Position numbers and translations under genes: made by a program. Below are positions 32,576 through 41,413 of a stretch of DNA of 64,000 nucleotides, piece by piece. This stretch comes from 0-14-0-80-60-11 sp049322355 (GTDB taxonomy: Bacteria; Desulfobacterota; Desulfobaccia; Desulfobaccales; 0-14-0-80-60-11). The notes beneath the pieces are model-generated. The model had not been told where the DNA came from. It saw only the letters and a list, made by a program, of their open reading frames with translations, and ran no database searches. The DNA lies in the NCBI GenBank assembly GCA_049322355.1, contig JBMORG010000023.1:62001-126000 (forward strand), written 5' to 3'. The first letter of the stretch is position 1. Every line of letters begins with the position of its first letter.

Positions 32576-33570
32576 TATTCTTGACCTTTTTCTTCAGGAG
32601 AAATCACCGGAAACTCAGGATAGGAGGCGCTGCATTTATCCAGCAGCAGTTTATATTGAGCCTCGGTATGCCTCTGGATAAATTCCAGATCTTTGCCCCG
32701 GAGGTGCCGGAAGCGTCCTTGGGGCTTCAGGTAATCGGTAACCGGCCTGAGCTTGGGAACCTCCACGGTTTGGCGATAACGGCCGTTTTCCACTTCATAG
32801 AGGGGAAAAACCCCGGTTTCCACCGCCAGGCGGCCCAGGCGGACGCTGAGGTCGGTGGCGGAGCGCCAGCCCGTGGGGCAGACGGAGAGCACGTGGATAT
32901 AAGCCGGTCCCGGCGTCTCGATGGCCTTGCGCACCTTGAAGAAGAGGTCGAAGAGGTAGCTGGGGTTGGCCGTGGCCACATAGGGAATGCCGTGGGCCAC
33001 CGCGATGGCCACCATGTTCTTCTTTTGGGTGTGCTGCCCGATGCTCAACTTCCCAGGGGGCGACGTGGTGGTCATGGCGCCGTAGGGAGTGGAGCTGGAG
33101 CGTTGGATGCCGGTGTTCATGTAGGCTTCGTTGTCCCAGCAGAAATAGGTGAAATTGTGACCCCGCTCCATGGCCCCGGACAGGGACTGGAGGCCAATGT
33201 CAGTGGTGCCGCCATCCCCTCCCATGGCCACCACCGCCGGCATTTTACCCTTGAGCTTGCCCTTGCGGTTTAGGACCTTGAGGGCTGCTTCGATGCCCGA
33301 AGCCACCGCCGAGGTGTTTTCAAAGGCCACGTGGATCCAGGGATGCATCCAGGCGGTTTGGGGCATGCCCGAAGAGACGATTTCCATGCAGCCGGTGGCA
33401 TGTGCGATGATCGCGTCTTCGCCGATGGCTTTGCAAACCCAGCGCACCGCCAGCGCCTCGCCGCAGCCCTGGCAGGACCGGTGCCCCGAAGTAAAATACT
33501 CTTTCCGGGGCATCAGCCTGGAGGCATAGGTATCGAATTTCTGACTCTGGGCGTATCCGAATTTTTCCAT
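32575..33570 (-). CDS. porB: 2-oxoacid:ferredoxin oxidoreductase beta subunit
   Basis: 331 residues. This subunit binds thiamine diphosphate and a [4Fe-4S] cluster. CQGCGEALAVRW gives the first Cys pair; further Cys lie in HATGCMEIVSS and in VCPTGW. The TPP motif is AMGGDGGTTDIGLQSLSGAM with DNEAYMNTGIQ. The form (TPYGAMTTTSPPGK) is that of pyruvate-type enzymes; pyruvate is likeliest, other 2-oxoacids are possible. It overlaps porA at TAATG (33568-33572). Confidence 0.92.
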   Translation of the reverse strand: MEKFGYAQSQKFDTYASRLMPRKEYFTSGHRSCQGCGEALAVRWVCKAIGEDAIIAHATGCMEIVSSGMPQTAWMHPWIHVAFENTSAVASGIEAALKVLNRKGKLKGKMPAVVAMGGDGGTTDIGLQSLSGAMERGHNFTYFCWDNEAYMNTGIQRSSSTPYGAMTTTSPPGKLSIGQHTQKKNMVAIAVAHGIPYVATANPSYLFDLFFKVRKAIETPGPAYIHVLSVCPTGWRSATDLSVRLGRLAVETGVFPLYEVENGRYRQTVEVPKLRPVTDYLKPQGRFRHLRGKDLEFIQRHTEAQYKLLLDKCSASYPEFPVISPEEKGQE

Positions 33571-34754
33571 TAGCTTCGCACCCCAAACAGGAAGTATTCT
33601 TCACTCGGCCCGGTGGCGGCTTCCGCCTGGGCCAGGCGCACGATCTCTTTAAAGGCTTCGGGTTGGACATCCCGGCCCCCCAGGCCCACGGTGTACCCGA
33701 TCACTGCGGGCTTCTGGGCCAGGGGATAGAGGGCGCTGCGCACTTCGGCCAGCACCGGCCCCGCCGCCCCGCCCAGGGAGAGGGCTCGGTCGCAGACAAT
33801 GACCAGGTCGGCTCCGGCCACCGCCTCCCGGAGATCAGTAAATGGGAAGGGACGCCATAACCTGGGCTTTACCAAGCCTACGGACTCTCCGGCTTCCCGC
33901 ATTTCATCCACCGCAACTTCCGCCACCTGCGCCAGGGAGCCCATCAGCAATAAAAGCGTTTTGGCCCCCTCGGTGTGGTATTGCTCCACGGGGCGGTAGG
34001 TCCGTCCCGTAAGCTTGCCCCATTCGTCCCAGACCTTGAGGATGTGGTCGTAGGAGTTCACCAGGGCTTGCTGGTGTGCCATCTTTACTTCGGTATAAAG
34101 CTCCGGCATGGCGAACGCGCCCATGGTTACCGGCTTCTTGGGGTCTAGATAGAAGTGGGGATGATAATCCGGCAGGAACTTGTCCACCGTCTCCTGGTCC
34201 AGCATCTCCAGGGCCTCCACCACGTGGGTGAGGATGAAGCCGTCCATGTTGACGATGGTGGGCAGGATCACCCGGTGGTCTTCGGCGATCTTGAAGGCCA
34301 TAACGGTGTGGTCGAAGGCCTCCTGGCCGTTCTCCACGAATACCTGGATCCAACCGATATCCCGGGCCGCCATGATGTCACCGTGGTCGTTCCAGATGCT
34401 CAAGGGGCCGGACAGGGCCCGGTTGGCCACGGCCATCACTATGGGCAGGCGCATGGCCGACGCGATGAAGAGAATCTCGTTCATCAGGGCCAGTCCCTGG
34501 GAGCTGGTGGCGGTGAAGGTGCGGGCCCCGGCCGCGCACATGCCGATGCAGGCGCTCATGGCCGAGTGCTCCGACTCCACGTTGACGAATTCCGCCTCCA
34601 GGTCGCCGTTGGCCACCATGGAGGACAGGTGCTCCACGATGTGGGTCTGGGGCGTGATGGGATAGGCGGCGATGGCCTCGGCCCGGGCCAATTGCACCGC
34701 ATGACTGACGGCAATGGAAACTTCCATGCCTACTCGATGGGCCTTGGCTGCCAT
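33570..34754 (-). CDS. porA: 2-oxoacid:ferredoxin oxidoreductase alpha subunit
   Basis: 394 residues from the ATG at 34754, which overlaps the porD stop and has GGAAGAA upstream. AYPITPQTHIVEHLS near the N-terminus is the pyrimidine-binding domain mark; VESEHSAMSACIGMCAAGAR and SSQGLALMNEILF follow. The C-terminal domain (WRPFPFTDLREAV, VCDRALSLG) is the usual one for four-subunit pyruvate oxidoreductases. It pairs with PorB to hold thiamine diphosphate. Confidence 0.93.
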   Translation of the reverse strand: MAAKAHRVGMEVSIAVSHAVQLARAEAIAAYPITPQTHIVEHLSSMVANGDLEAEFVNVESEHSAMSACIGMCAAGARTFTATSSQGLALMNEILFIASAMRLPIVMAVANRALSGPLSIWNDHGDIMAARDIGWIQVFVENGQEAFDHTVMAFKIAEDHRVILPTIVNMDGFILTHVVEALEMLDQETVDKFLPDYHPHFYLDPKKPVTMGAFAMPELYTEVKMAHQQALVNSYDHILKVWDEWGKLTGRTYRPVEQYHTEGAKTLLLLMGSLAQVAEVAVDEMREAGESVGLVKPRLWRPFPFTDLREAVAGADLVIVCDRALSLGGAAGPVLAEVRSALYPLAQKPAVIGYTVGLGGRDVQPEAFKEIVRLAQAEAATGPSEEYFLFGVRS

Positions 34755-35044
34755 TATTCTTCCTCCGGGACCATGCTGATACAGCCGGTGACACACTCTT
34801 TGGCGCAGATGCCGCAACCTTTACAGTATTTATTCATATCGAAGTAGCCGTCCGGTTCCTCGGAGATGCCGGCTTCGGGACATACGGTCCAACAGATGCC
34901 GCACTTGATGCAGCGGGTTTTGGTCCACACCGGATGCTGGGAGCGCCAGTCGCCGGTGTTATAATTCCGGGCCGTGCCCGGCTCGGTCAAAACGCCGCCG
35001 ATTTCTATTTCCTGCCAGGTGACCTGATCCCATGGTTTGCTCAC
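34754..35044 (-). CDS. porD: 2-oxoacid:ferredoxin oxidoreductase delta (ferredoxin) subunit
   Basis: 96 residues. Two [4Fe-4S] motifs, CIKCGICWTVCP and CKGCGICAKECVTGC, carry electrons out of the enzyme. The N-terminal stretch (WDQVTWQEIEIGGVL) is typical of the delta subunit. The ATG overlaps the porG stop and the stop overlaps the porA ATG, so all four subunits are translationally coupled. Confidence 0.92.
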   Translation of the reverse strand: MSKPWDQVTWQEIEIGGVLTEPGTARNYNTGDWRSQHPVWTKTRCIKCGICWTVCPEAGISEEPDGYFDMNKYCKGCGICAKECVTGCISMVPEEE

Positions 35045-35598
35045 GGCCGTCGCTCCTCAATGGTGGTCTGTTCATAAGCCGCTTTCAAGGCGTTGAAGTT
35101 CTTGACCGCCAGGGGCCCGAAGCGCTCCTTCAAGGGGGTCTCCAAGGCTTCCACCGCCACCACCCCGGTGGCCTTAAGCAGCGCCCCCAGCATGGTGGTG
35201 TTGACGATGGGCACTCCCAGGACTTCCCGGGCGATCCGGTTGGCATCCACCAGGACCAGGGTGTGTTTGTAACCGTACTCCTGGCGAATCTCTCCGGGGG
35301 TCTTGGCGGTATTCAAAACGATGATGCCCTGGTCTTTCAGGTCCGCCGGAGGGTTCTGGATGCGCAGCAAAGAAGGGTCCAGGACCACTACCACATCAGG
35401 TTTGAGGATTTTGCAGCGCAGCTTGATGGGCCTGTCATCCACCCGGCAGAAGGCCAGCACCGGGGCGCCCCGGCGCTCCGGCCCGAAACTGGGGAACCCC
35501 TGGGCGAACTTCCCTTCCTCAATGGCCGCCAGGGCCAGCAGTTCCACCGAAGTCACCGCGCCCTGGCCGCCGCGGCCATGAAAGCGGATTTCAATCAT
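35041..35598 (-). CDS. porG: 2-oxoacid:ferredoxin oxidoreductase gamma subunit
   Basis: 185 residues; first gene of the seven-gene run. Motifs are [21 protein letters not shown] at the N-terminus, then [17 protein letters not shown] and DPSLL, the usual gamma (CoA-interacting) domain. The order gamma-delta-alpha-beta is the common one for pyruvate oxidoreductases. The promoter must lie in 35599-35760; there is an AT-rich section but no clear hexamer pair. Confidence 0.92.
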
Positions 35599-35983
35599 GG
35601 TGTTTTCCTATTTCAACGAGAAGTTTTTATGACAAAATTGATTTGTTAATTCTATCACAAAATCTGAATGCAATTTTCTCCCCCGAGGGCTGGGAGAACT
35701 TTCCTGACCGGAAAGCCGCTTGGCTCTTACAAATCTATCTGGTTATCTTATAGCATTAGCGGCCAATTTGGGAAAGCCGGGAAATTTACGATTCCTTTGT
35801 AAGAAATTTTCCTACATTCCAAAAACTTCCTTTAACAGATTCTTCCGGCTTATTGAGAGAAATATAAGACCGCGGACGCAGATGTCCACCCTATTCAAGG
35901 AGGGAAGGAGGATGGATTACATTTGTCGCTTTGAATCCATCCCTCAAGATTGGAGATTTTTTACCGATTCAGAGAAAAATGTA
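35599..35983. other. gene-free spacer upstream of porG
   Basis: The 411 bp between porG and the RAYT gene contain no credible gene. The first 170 bp are AT-rich and should hold the por promoter. A 121-residue open frame on the plus strand has no ribosome site or family likeness. REP copy 1 ends the stretch. Confidence 0.5.
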
Positions 35984-36005
35984 GGGCAACCGCCCTCGGC
36001 TGTCC
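35981..36005 (+). repeat. REP palindrome 1 (downstream of the RAYT gene)
   Basis: GTAG head, then GGCAACCG-CCCT-CGGCTGTCC. The stem has two changes compared with copies 2 and 3. GTAG followed by a hairpin is the standard layout of RAYT-linked REPs. Confidence 0.8.
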
Positions 36006-36009
36006 AGCC

Positions 36010-36537
36010 TTATTTGTGCGCAGCGGGGGACGGCTGCGCCACATCTGCTTGGCCCTCCACCCATTCCCGCCAGAGCCAAGGATAATCATCTCCCTCCACC
36101 ACTAAGCCTTTTCGCACCGGGTTTTCACAAATATATTGGACTTTGCTGTGGGTGCTTTTGTCGGAGGGGAGGACATGATCAAATGATTCTGACAGCCATA
36201 CCCGTCCCTTACGGCTTAAAACTTTATTAATGCTATGGGCCGAGGCTCCTTTGATACCATTCATGATTTCGGCCAGTCCGAAGGGGTTGCCTATATCATC
36301 ATTTAATGGCGTGAAGATCATATGGACATGGTCCGGCATGATCACCACCCCATGCACTTGCAGTTTTCTATGATGGTCATGCAGGCAATGCTTAAGAACC
36401 AGGCCTCGTATTGATTCCGGCAAAACCCAACGCTGAAATGTGACAAAGGTAATAAAATGAGGTTTATCTTCTTTTTGAAGATGAGGGAGGTGGCGGCGGT
36501 ATTCGGCTTTGACCGGGTTGGCGGGTTGCATCGACAT
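36010..36537 (-). CDS. REP-associated tyrosine transposase (RAYT)
   Basis: 175 residues, IS200/IS605-like Y1 transposase superfamily. The metal-binding HUH motif is MPDHVHMIF near residue 67. The catalytic Tyr lies in VQYICENPVRKGL near residue 135, in the Y-x-x-x-NP form of RAYTs. The N-terminus (KPHFITFVTFQRWVL) fits the family. The gene is bracketed by GTAG-headed REP palindromes at 35981-36005, 36553-36577 and 36671-36695. Its last codons lie in another hairpin (GCGCAGC/GCTGCGC, 36016-36037). RAYTs cut and join REP single strands and are usually single-copy domesticated genes. Confidence 0.92.
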   Translation of the reverse strand: MSMQPANPVKAEYRRHLPHLQKEDKPHFITFVTFQRWVLPESIRGLVLKHCLHDHHRKLQVHGVVIMPDHVHMIFTPLNDDIGNPFGLAEIMNGIKGASAHSINKVLSRKGRVWLSESFDHVLPSDKSTHSKVQYICENPVRKGLVVEGDDYPWLWREWVEGQADVAQPSPAAHK

Positions 36538-36552
36538 TTAAGCCCAAATGCT

Positions 36553-36577
36553 GGACAGCCGAGGGCGGCTGTCCTAC
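36553..36577 (-). repeat. REP palindrome 2 (upstream of the RAYT gene, inverted)
   Basis: GGACAGCCG-AGGG-CGGCTGTCC followed by TAC, so the GTAG head is on the minus strand. The 9-bp stem is perfect. Confidence 0.85.
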
Positions 36578-36670
36578 ATTGGGTTTCCGTCCCAAAGATT
36601 TAGGTCCTAAATTAACCCCCATTAAAGGCGACAACCAAAAGTAATCTTAGATATCGTCATTAAATGTTGT

Positions 36671-36695
36671 GTAGGACAGCCGCCCTCGGCTGTCC
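36671..36695 (+). repeat. REP palindrome 3 (just after purA)
   Basis: GTAG head, then GACAGCCG-CCCT-CGGCTGTC with a perfect stem. It lies 3 bp from the purA stop at 36699 and is opposite in direction to copy 2, forming a pair about 120 bp apart. Confidence 0.85.
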
Positions 36696-36698
36696 ATA

Positions 36699-37991
36699 TC
36701 AACCAAACGGATTCTGCACCACGATGGTCTCTTCCCGGTCCGGGCCCACGGAGACGATCTGGATGGTCACCCCCACCAGTTCCTCCACTCGCTTCAAATA
36801 GTTGCGGGTGGCCTGGGGGAAATCCGCCATCCGCCGCACGCCCCGGATGTTTTCGGTCCAGCCCGGCAGTTCTTCAAAAACCGGCCGGCAGCGCTCCAAT
36901 TCCTGGATAGTGGCGGGGATGGTCTCCCGGCGGCTGCCGTTCACCTCATAGCCGACGCAAATTTTCACGGGATTGATGCCCGTCAGCACGTCCAGCTTGG
37001 TGATGGCCAGACCGGTGAGGCCGTTGAGGCGGGCCGCGTCCCTGAGCACCACCGCGTCCAGCCAGCCGCAACGCCGCCGGCGCCCGGTGGTGGAGCCGAA
37101 TTCCACCCCGCATTCCACCAGATGATTTCCCACTTCGTCCAGACATTCTGTGGGGAAAGGACCGCCGCCCACCCGGGTGGTGTAGGCCTTGACGATGCCC
37201 AAAACGTGATGCAATTGGTTGGGCCCGACCCCGGTGCCGGTGCAGGCGCCGCCGGCCACCGGATTGGAAGAGGTGACGTAGGGATAAGTGCCGTGGTCGA
37301 TGTCCAGGTGGGTGCCCTGAGCCCCTTCAAAAAGAATGTTTTGGCCCCGGCGCACAGCCTCGGCGAGCAATACCGAGACGTTGGTCACCAGAGGCGCCAG
37401 GCGTTTGCCCATCTCCAGGTAGGGCGCCAGAATCTCTTCTTGAGAGAAGGGGCGGTCTTCCAGGAATTTTTCCAGATAGAAGTTCTTTTCCGGCAGCACT
37501 TCGGCCAGCTTGGCCTTGAGGACCTCGGGATTAACGAGGTCGGCTACCCGGATGCCTCGGCGGGCCGCTTTATCTTCATAGCAGGGACCGATACCCCGCC
37601 CGGTGGTGCCGATTTTGGTTGCGCCCTTGGCGGCTTCCCGGGCGATATCGATGCGCTTGTGATAAGGCATGATGACCTGGGTGCGCTCACTGATGCTGAG
37701 GTTCTTCGGACCTATCGCAATGCCCCGGGCCTTGAGGTTATCAATTTCCGTCAGCAGGACCTCGGGGTCCAGCACCACGCCGTTGCCGATGAGGCAAAGG
37801 GTGCCGGGATGCAGAATCCCCGAAGGAATCAGATGGAAGATAAATTTGTCTCCGCCCACCACCAGGGTATGGCCGGCGTTGTTGCCGCCTTGATAACGCA
37901 CCACCATGGCGGCCTGTTCGGTTAACAGATCGACGATCTTCCCTTTGCCTTCGTCGCCCCACTGGGTGCCCACCACCACTACATTAGGCAA
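36699..37991 (-). CDS. purA: adenylosuccinate synthetase
   Basis: 430 residues. PurA joins IMP and aspartate with GTP to give adenylosuccinate in AMP synthesis. Motifs are the N-terminal P-loop-like VVVGTQWGDEGKGKIVD, the QGGNNAGHT loop, IGTTGRGIGPCYEDKAARRG, and the TSSNPVAGGACTGTGVGP stretch; the aspartate loop appears as STTGRRRRCGW. All catalytic residues are present. Single gene on the minus strand, separated from the upstream acyl-CoA synthetase by a terminator; a REP follows its stop. Confidence 0.97.
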   Translation of the reverse strand: MPNVVVVGTQWGDEGKGKIVDLLTEQAAMVVRYQGGNNAGHTLVVGGDKFIFHLIPSGILHPGTLCLIGNGVVLDPEVLLTEIDNLKARGIAIGPKNLSISERTQVIMPYHKRIDIAREAAKGATKIGTTGRGIGPCYEDKAARRGIRVADLVNPEVLKAKLAEVLPEKNFYLEKFLEDRPFSQEEILAPYLEMGKRLAPLVTNVSVLLAEAVRRGQNILFEGAQGTHLDIDHGTYPYVTSSNPVAGGACTGTGVGPNQLHHVLGIVKAYTTRVGGGPFPTECLDEVGNHLVECGVEFGSTTGRRRRCGWLDAVVLRDAARLNGLTGLAITKLDVLTGINPVKICVGYEVNGSRRETIPATIQELERCRPVFEELPGWTENIRGVRRMADFPQATRNYLKRVEELVGVTIQIVSVGPDREETIVVQNPFG

Positions 37992-38051
37992 ACCTGCGCC
38001 CTCCTTTGCTTAAACCGTGTATATTAAATCACAAGCTCCGGAAAAACCAAA

Positions 38052-38086
38052 AAGAAAAATGCCCTGCCGAAACAGGGCATTTTTTG
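38052..38086 (-). terminator. rho-independent terminator after the acyl-CoA synthetase
   Basis: AATGCCCTG and CAGGGCATT (38058-38066, 38073-38081) form a 9-bp stem. On the minus strand it is followed by TTTCTTTTT, on the plus strand by TTTTTG, so it can act in both directions. Confidence 0.9.
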
Positions 38087-38134
38087 TTCAACAGTCTCAG
38101 GGGACATTAACCCGCCCCCGGAGAGCAAAGTAAC

Positions 38135-39823
38135 TTATTTTACTTTGGGCACATACTTGTCAGGATACTCTGGATAGTTCTTCCTCAGGTCCTTTTTGAT
38201 GATCTTGCCGGTGGGCGTCCGGGGGATGGCCGGCAGAAAGACCACTTCCCGGGGCAGCTTGTAGGTGGCCAACACGTCCATGGTGGATTTGATGATGTCG
38301 CTGGCCAGCTCCTGGGAGGCGGTGTGACCGGGCTCCAGCTCCACCATGGCCACCACTTTCTGGCCCATGATCTCGTCGGGGATGCCCACGACCGCATCGT
38401 CACGCACAGCCGGATGGCGGATGATGGCGTCTTCGATTTCGGTGGGAGCCAGACGGAAGCCGGAAGACTTGATCATGTCGTCTTCCCGGGCTTGGAAGAA
38501 CATGAAGCCGTCTTTGTCCATCAGAACGGCGTCGCCCATCATGTTGTAGCCGTCTTTGATGCCCTTTTTCATGGATTTCAGGAGCTTGTTGTCCTGGATG
38601 TAGGGCTTCCAGTACAAGGTAGCGGTGGGGCCCTTGATCAGCATGCTGCCCACTTCGCCGGGGCCCGCGGTGGTGCCGTCTTCCCGGACCACCTTGATTT
38701 CAAAGCCGGGCAGGGCTTTCCCGATGGAGTCGGGCATGGGGATGTCGCTCATGGTGTTGGAGGTCACCAGGTGCATCATTTCGGTGCCGCCCAGGCCTTC
38801 CCAGATGGGCTTGCCGGTCTTGGCCTGCCACATGGCCAGGGTCTTGCCGGTTAAAGCGTCGCCGCCGGTGGTGTACATCCGGACGCTGGAAATGTCGTAG
38901 TCGTTGAAATTGGGCATTTCCAGGAGCTTCCGGTAGGCGGTGGGCAGACCCGTGACTACTGTGACCTTGTGCTTGGCGATGGTGGCCATCATGTCATCCG
39001 GGGTGAACTTGGGCAGGAGCGAAATGGCGCCGCCACCGGCAAAGGGAACCATGCAGAAGGTGCCATAGCCTGCGGCGAAAGACACCGGCGCCGAGCCGCC
39101 CAGCACTTCGCCGGGAGCAATCTTCCAGACGTACTTATTGACGATGTTGGACTCGATGAGTACCTCTCTGACAAAGTGGACGCAGCCCTTGGGCTGACCG
39201 GTGGTTCCGGAAGTGAAGAGGATGACGCCGATGTCATTGGCGGCGTCCAGCTTCACGTTGGTGAACTGGTCGGAGGCCGCGGCCATCTCTTTGGCGAAGG
39301 AGACGTAGCCTTTGGCCTCAACTTCCTCGGGTTTGCCGCCCACCACGATGATCTTGGTGGGGAACTCGAATTCATGGGCCCCGCCTTCCACAGCGGCCAT
39401 GAGGGGGAAGCTCACGGCAAAGGCCTTGAATTCGGCATTGTTTAAGACAAAAGCCACTTCTTCTTTGGCCCATAAAGGAGATACCGGAACCGGGATCGCG
39501 CCGCATTTCATAATGCCGAAATTGATGGCCACAGCTTCCGGCATGTTGGTTAAGCGGATGCCCACCCGGTCCTGGGCCTCGACGCCCAGCTTGGTGAGGA
39601 CGTTGGCGAACTTGTTGGCCATGGCCAGCAGCTCTTTATAGGTGACTTTCTGATCGCCAAACAGGATGGCGACATTGTCCCCACGGCCTTCTTTCACATG
39701 TTTGTCCAACAATTCTTCCGCAATGTTCCACTGACCTGAAGCATACTGCTTGAACTCCTCGGGCGTGGTATATTCCGCCCAGAGTTCTTTGGGGGGCAAA
39801 TAATCAGCCGGAATTTTAGCCAT
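38135..39823 (-). CDS. AMP-dependent acyl-CoA synthetase, benzoate/aminobenzoate-CoA ligase-like
   Basis: 562 residues of the ANL superfamily. The ATP loop is ILFTSGTTGQPKGCVHF (near residue 195). The WEGLGGTEMMH motif and GDAVLMDKDGFMFFQAREDD precede the C-terminal domain, whose catalytic Lys lies in TPTGKIIKKDLR. The overall layout resembles benzoate- and 2-aminobenzoate-CoA ligases and medium-chain acyl-CoA synthetases; the substrate cannot be read from sequence. AAGGAGGT lies before the ATG, a TTGACA promoter is upstream and a good terminator follows. Biased codons (AAG, GGC, ATC) also suggest high expression. It may feed carboxylic acids into CoA metabolism. Confidence 0.88.
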   Translation of the reverse strand: MAKIPADYLPPKELWAEYTTPEEFKQYASGQWNIAEELLDKHVKEGRGDNVAILFGDQKVTYKELLAMANKFANVLTKLGVEAQDRVGIRLTNMPEAVAINFGIMKCGAIPVPVSPLWAKEEVAFVLNNAEFKAFAVSFPLMAAVEGGAHEFEFPTKIIVVGGKPEEVEAKGYVSFAKEMAAASDQFTNVKLDAANDIGVILFTSGTTGQPKGCVHFVREVLIESNIVNKYVWKIAPGEVLGGSAPVSFAAGYGTFCMVPFAGGGAISLLPKFTPDDMMATIAKHKVTVVTGLPTAYRKLLEMPNFNDYDISSVRMYTTGGDALTGKTLAMWQAKTGKPIWEGLGGTEMMHLVTSNTMSDIPMPDSIGKALPGFEIKVVREDGTTAGPGEVGSMLIKGPTATLYWKPYIQDNKLLKSMKKGIKDGYNMMGDAVLMDKDGFMFFQAREDDMIKSSGFRLAPTEIEDAIIRHPAVRDDAVVGIPDEIMGQKVVAMVELEPGHTASQELASDIIKSTMDVLATYKLPREVVFLPAIPRTPTGKIIKKDLRKNYPEYPDKYVPKVK

Positions 39824-39897
39824 GTACTGCTACCTCCTTCAGATATTTGTAATTCTAACGGTCTTTTCGTCCTTCCCGAGGCAAAACCATGTGAATC

Positions 39898-39925
39898 ATA
39901 TTACAAAGTCTAGGGCCAGTGTCAA
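39898..39925 (-). promoter_or_regulatory. sigma70 promoter for the acyl-CoA synthetase
   Basis: On the minus strand TTGACA (39925-39920), 16-bp spacer, TAATAT (39903-39898). A TATGAT three bases further is an alternative -10. The leader would be about 65 nt. The divergent spacer to 40118 also carries three or four TTTTCGG repeats at 39935-39964. Confidence 0.55.
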
Positions 39926-40117
39926 GAAATTTGTGGTTTTCGGTTTTCGGTTTTCGGTTTTCGGCAAAAAAAGCAGTCTTTACCAGATGAAAAGGGGAAT
40001 TCCATCCGCGATTTTTGAAACTATGGCACTAACATATTCTTATGAGCATTTCTGCTATAATAATCATCATAACCTATAGTCATTTTTAAAATTTCACTTG
40101 CCCGGGTTGAAGTTTCA

Positions 40118-41338
40118 GTGTTTTTAACCGAAAACTCTGCCGTAGCCCTGATCGGACCAGAACTCTACCCCATCCCGCCCATCCGGGGCGGGGCCGCAGA
40201 GTTGTTCATCGAGAAGGTGGCCGGCTGCCTTACCCGCTGGCGTCCGGTGGTCATCGGGGTCTCCGATCCGGACCTGCCTCAGCATGAATTCCGCGGCCAG
40301 GCAGAATATTTCCGAGTCCCTCTTTCGGGTTGGCGCAAGCGGCTTTACTGCCGCTACCGGGATTATTTTCCTCTTTATGACCGGCAGGTGGCCCAGATTG
40401 TCAGCAGGCTCCAGCCGGACCTCATTCACGTCCACAACCGGCCCCTGCTGGCCCGGTCTCTTAAGCGCCGTTTGAAACGCCCGATTCCCATCATTCTACA
40501 CATGCACAACCTCTACGAATCCTTGGGTAAACGGGAACGCCCCCGCCATAGCGCCGTCATCCCGGTGGCGGGCTTTGCTGCGTGCAGCCAATTCGTGCTG
40601 GACCGGGAGCGGCAAAGACTGGGGCAGGGTGCGGGCCTTTTCCGGGTCATCTATAACGGGGTGGAGGCCGAGAACTTCCCCTCTCTTTGGGATGATGAGC
40701 CCTTAAAACTTGGGGCCCGCCGGGCGCAGCAAATCACCGATGAACCCACGGTGCTCTTTACCGGCAAATTGCGGGCTGCCAAGGGCGTCCACGTACTCCT
40801 GGCCGCCATGGACCGCGTCTGGCAAATCCTCCCCCAAACCGTGTTGGTGCTGGTGGGCGGCACCGAATACGGCCGGGGCCGCACCATGCGGGAGACCCCG
40901 TTTTTGGCGGAGCTGCGCCAGCAGATAGCTCAAGCCCGGGGCCGGGTGGTGCTCACCGGGTTTATCCCGCCGGCTGAGATGCCCCGGACCTATCTCCTGG
41001 GGGATGTTTTTGTGGGTCCGTCCCAGATCGAGGAGGGCCTGGGGCTGGTCTTTCTGGAAGCCGCTGCGGCCGGTCTCCCCATTATCGCCACCCGCAGGGG
41101 CGGCATCCCGGAGGTGGTGCAGGACGGCGTCAACGGCCTGCTACTGGAACGGCAGGACGACGCCGGGGAATTGGCCGCCAAGATCATCGGGCTCCTGGGC
41201 AACGCTCCCTGGCGGCAGCGCCTGGGCCGGCAAGGCCGGGAGTGGGTTACGGCCAACTTTTCCTGGGAAAAGATCACCGCCACACTGGAGGAGTTTTACG
41301 ATGTGGTCAGGGACCAGGGGCCAGGGATTAGGGTTTAG
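40118..41338 (+). CDS. GT4-family glycosyltransferase
   Basis: 406 residues, GTG start. A GT-B fold retaining glycosyltransferase with a C-terminal Glycos_transf_1 domain: VLFTGKLRAAKGVHVLLAAM, VLVGGTEYGRG and the conserved EGLGLVFLEAAAAGLPIIAT, in which the first Glu of the ExxxxxxxE motif binds the sugar nucleotide. The N-terminal domain has PPIRGGAAELFIEKVA and LIHVHNRP. It has no membrane helix and probably acts at the inner face of the membrane on surface polysaccharide or LPS. It is the first gene of a polysaccharide-type stretch with a heptosyltransferase-like gene downstream. Sugar unknown. Confidence 0.88.
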   Translation: MFLTENSAVALIGPELYPIPPIRGGAAELFIEKVAGCLTRWRPVVIGVSDPDLPQHEFRGQAEYFRVPLSGWRKRLYCRYRDYFPLYDRQVAQIVSRLQPDLIHVHNRPLLARSLKRRLKRPIPIILHMHNLYESLGKRERPRHSAVIPVAGFAACSQFVLDRERQRLGQGAGLFRVIYNGVEAENFPSLWDDEPLKLGARRAQQITDEPTVLFTGKLRAAKGVHVLLAAMDRVWQILPQTVLVLVGGTEYGRGRTMRETPFLAELRQQIAQARGRVVLTGFIPPAEMPRTYLLGDVFVGPSQIEEGLGLVFLEAAAAGLPIIATRRGGIPEVVQDGVNGLLLERQDDAGELAAKIIGLLGNAPWRQRLGRQGREWVTANFSWEKITATLEEFYDVVRDQGPGIRV

Positions 41339-41413
41339 GGTCAGAAAAGCAGGGTGTGCTCTGAGCACCATTTCTTTTCTTATTCCCAAATCTCCAATTT
41401 AGGCGCAGAAACT

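Noticed and set aside
35720..36085. 121-codon open frame running into the REP
   Set aside because: Ends in REP and RAYT antisense sequence; no start signal.
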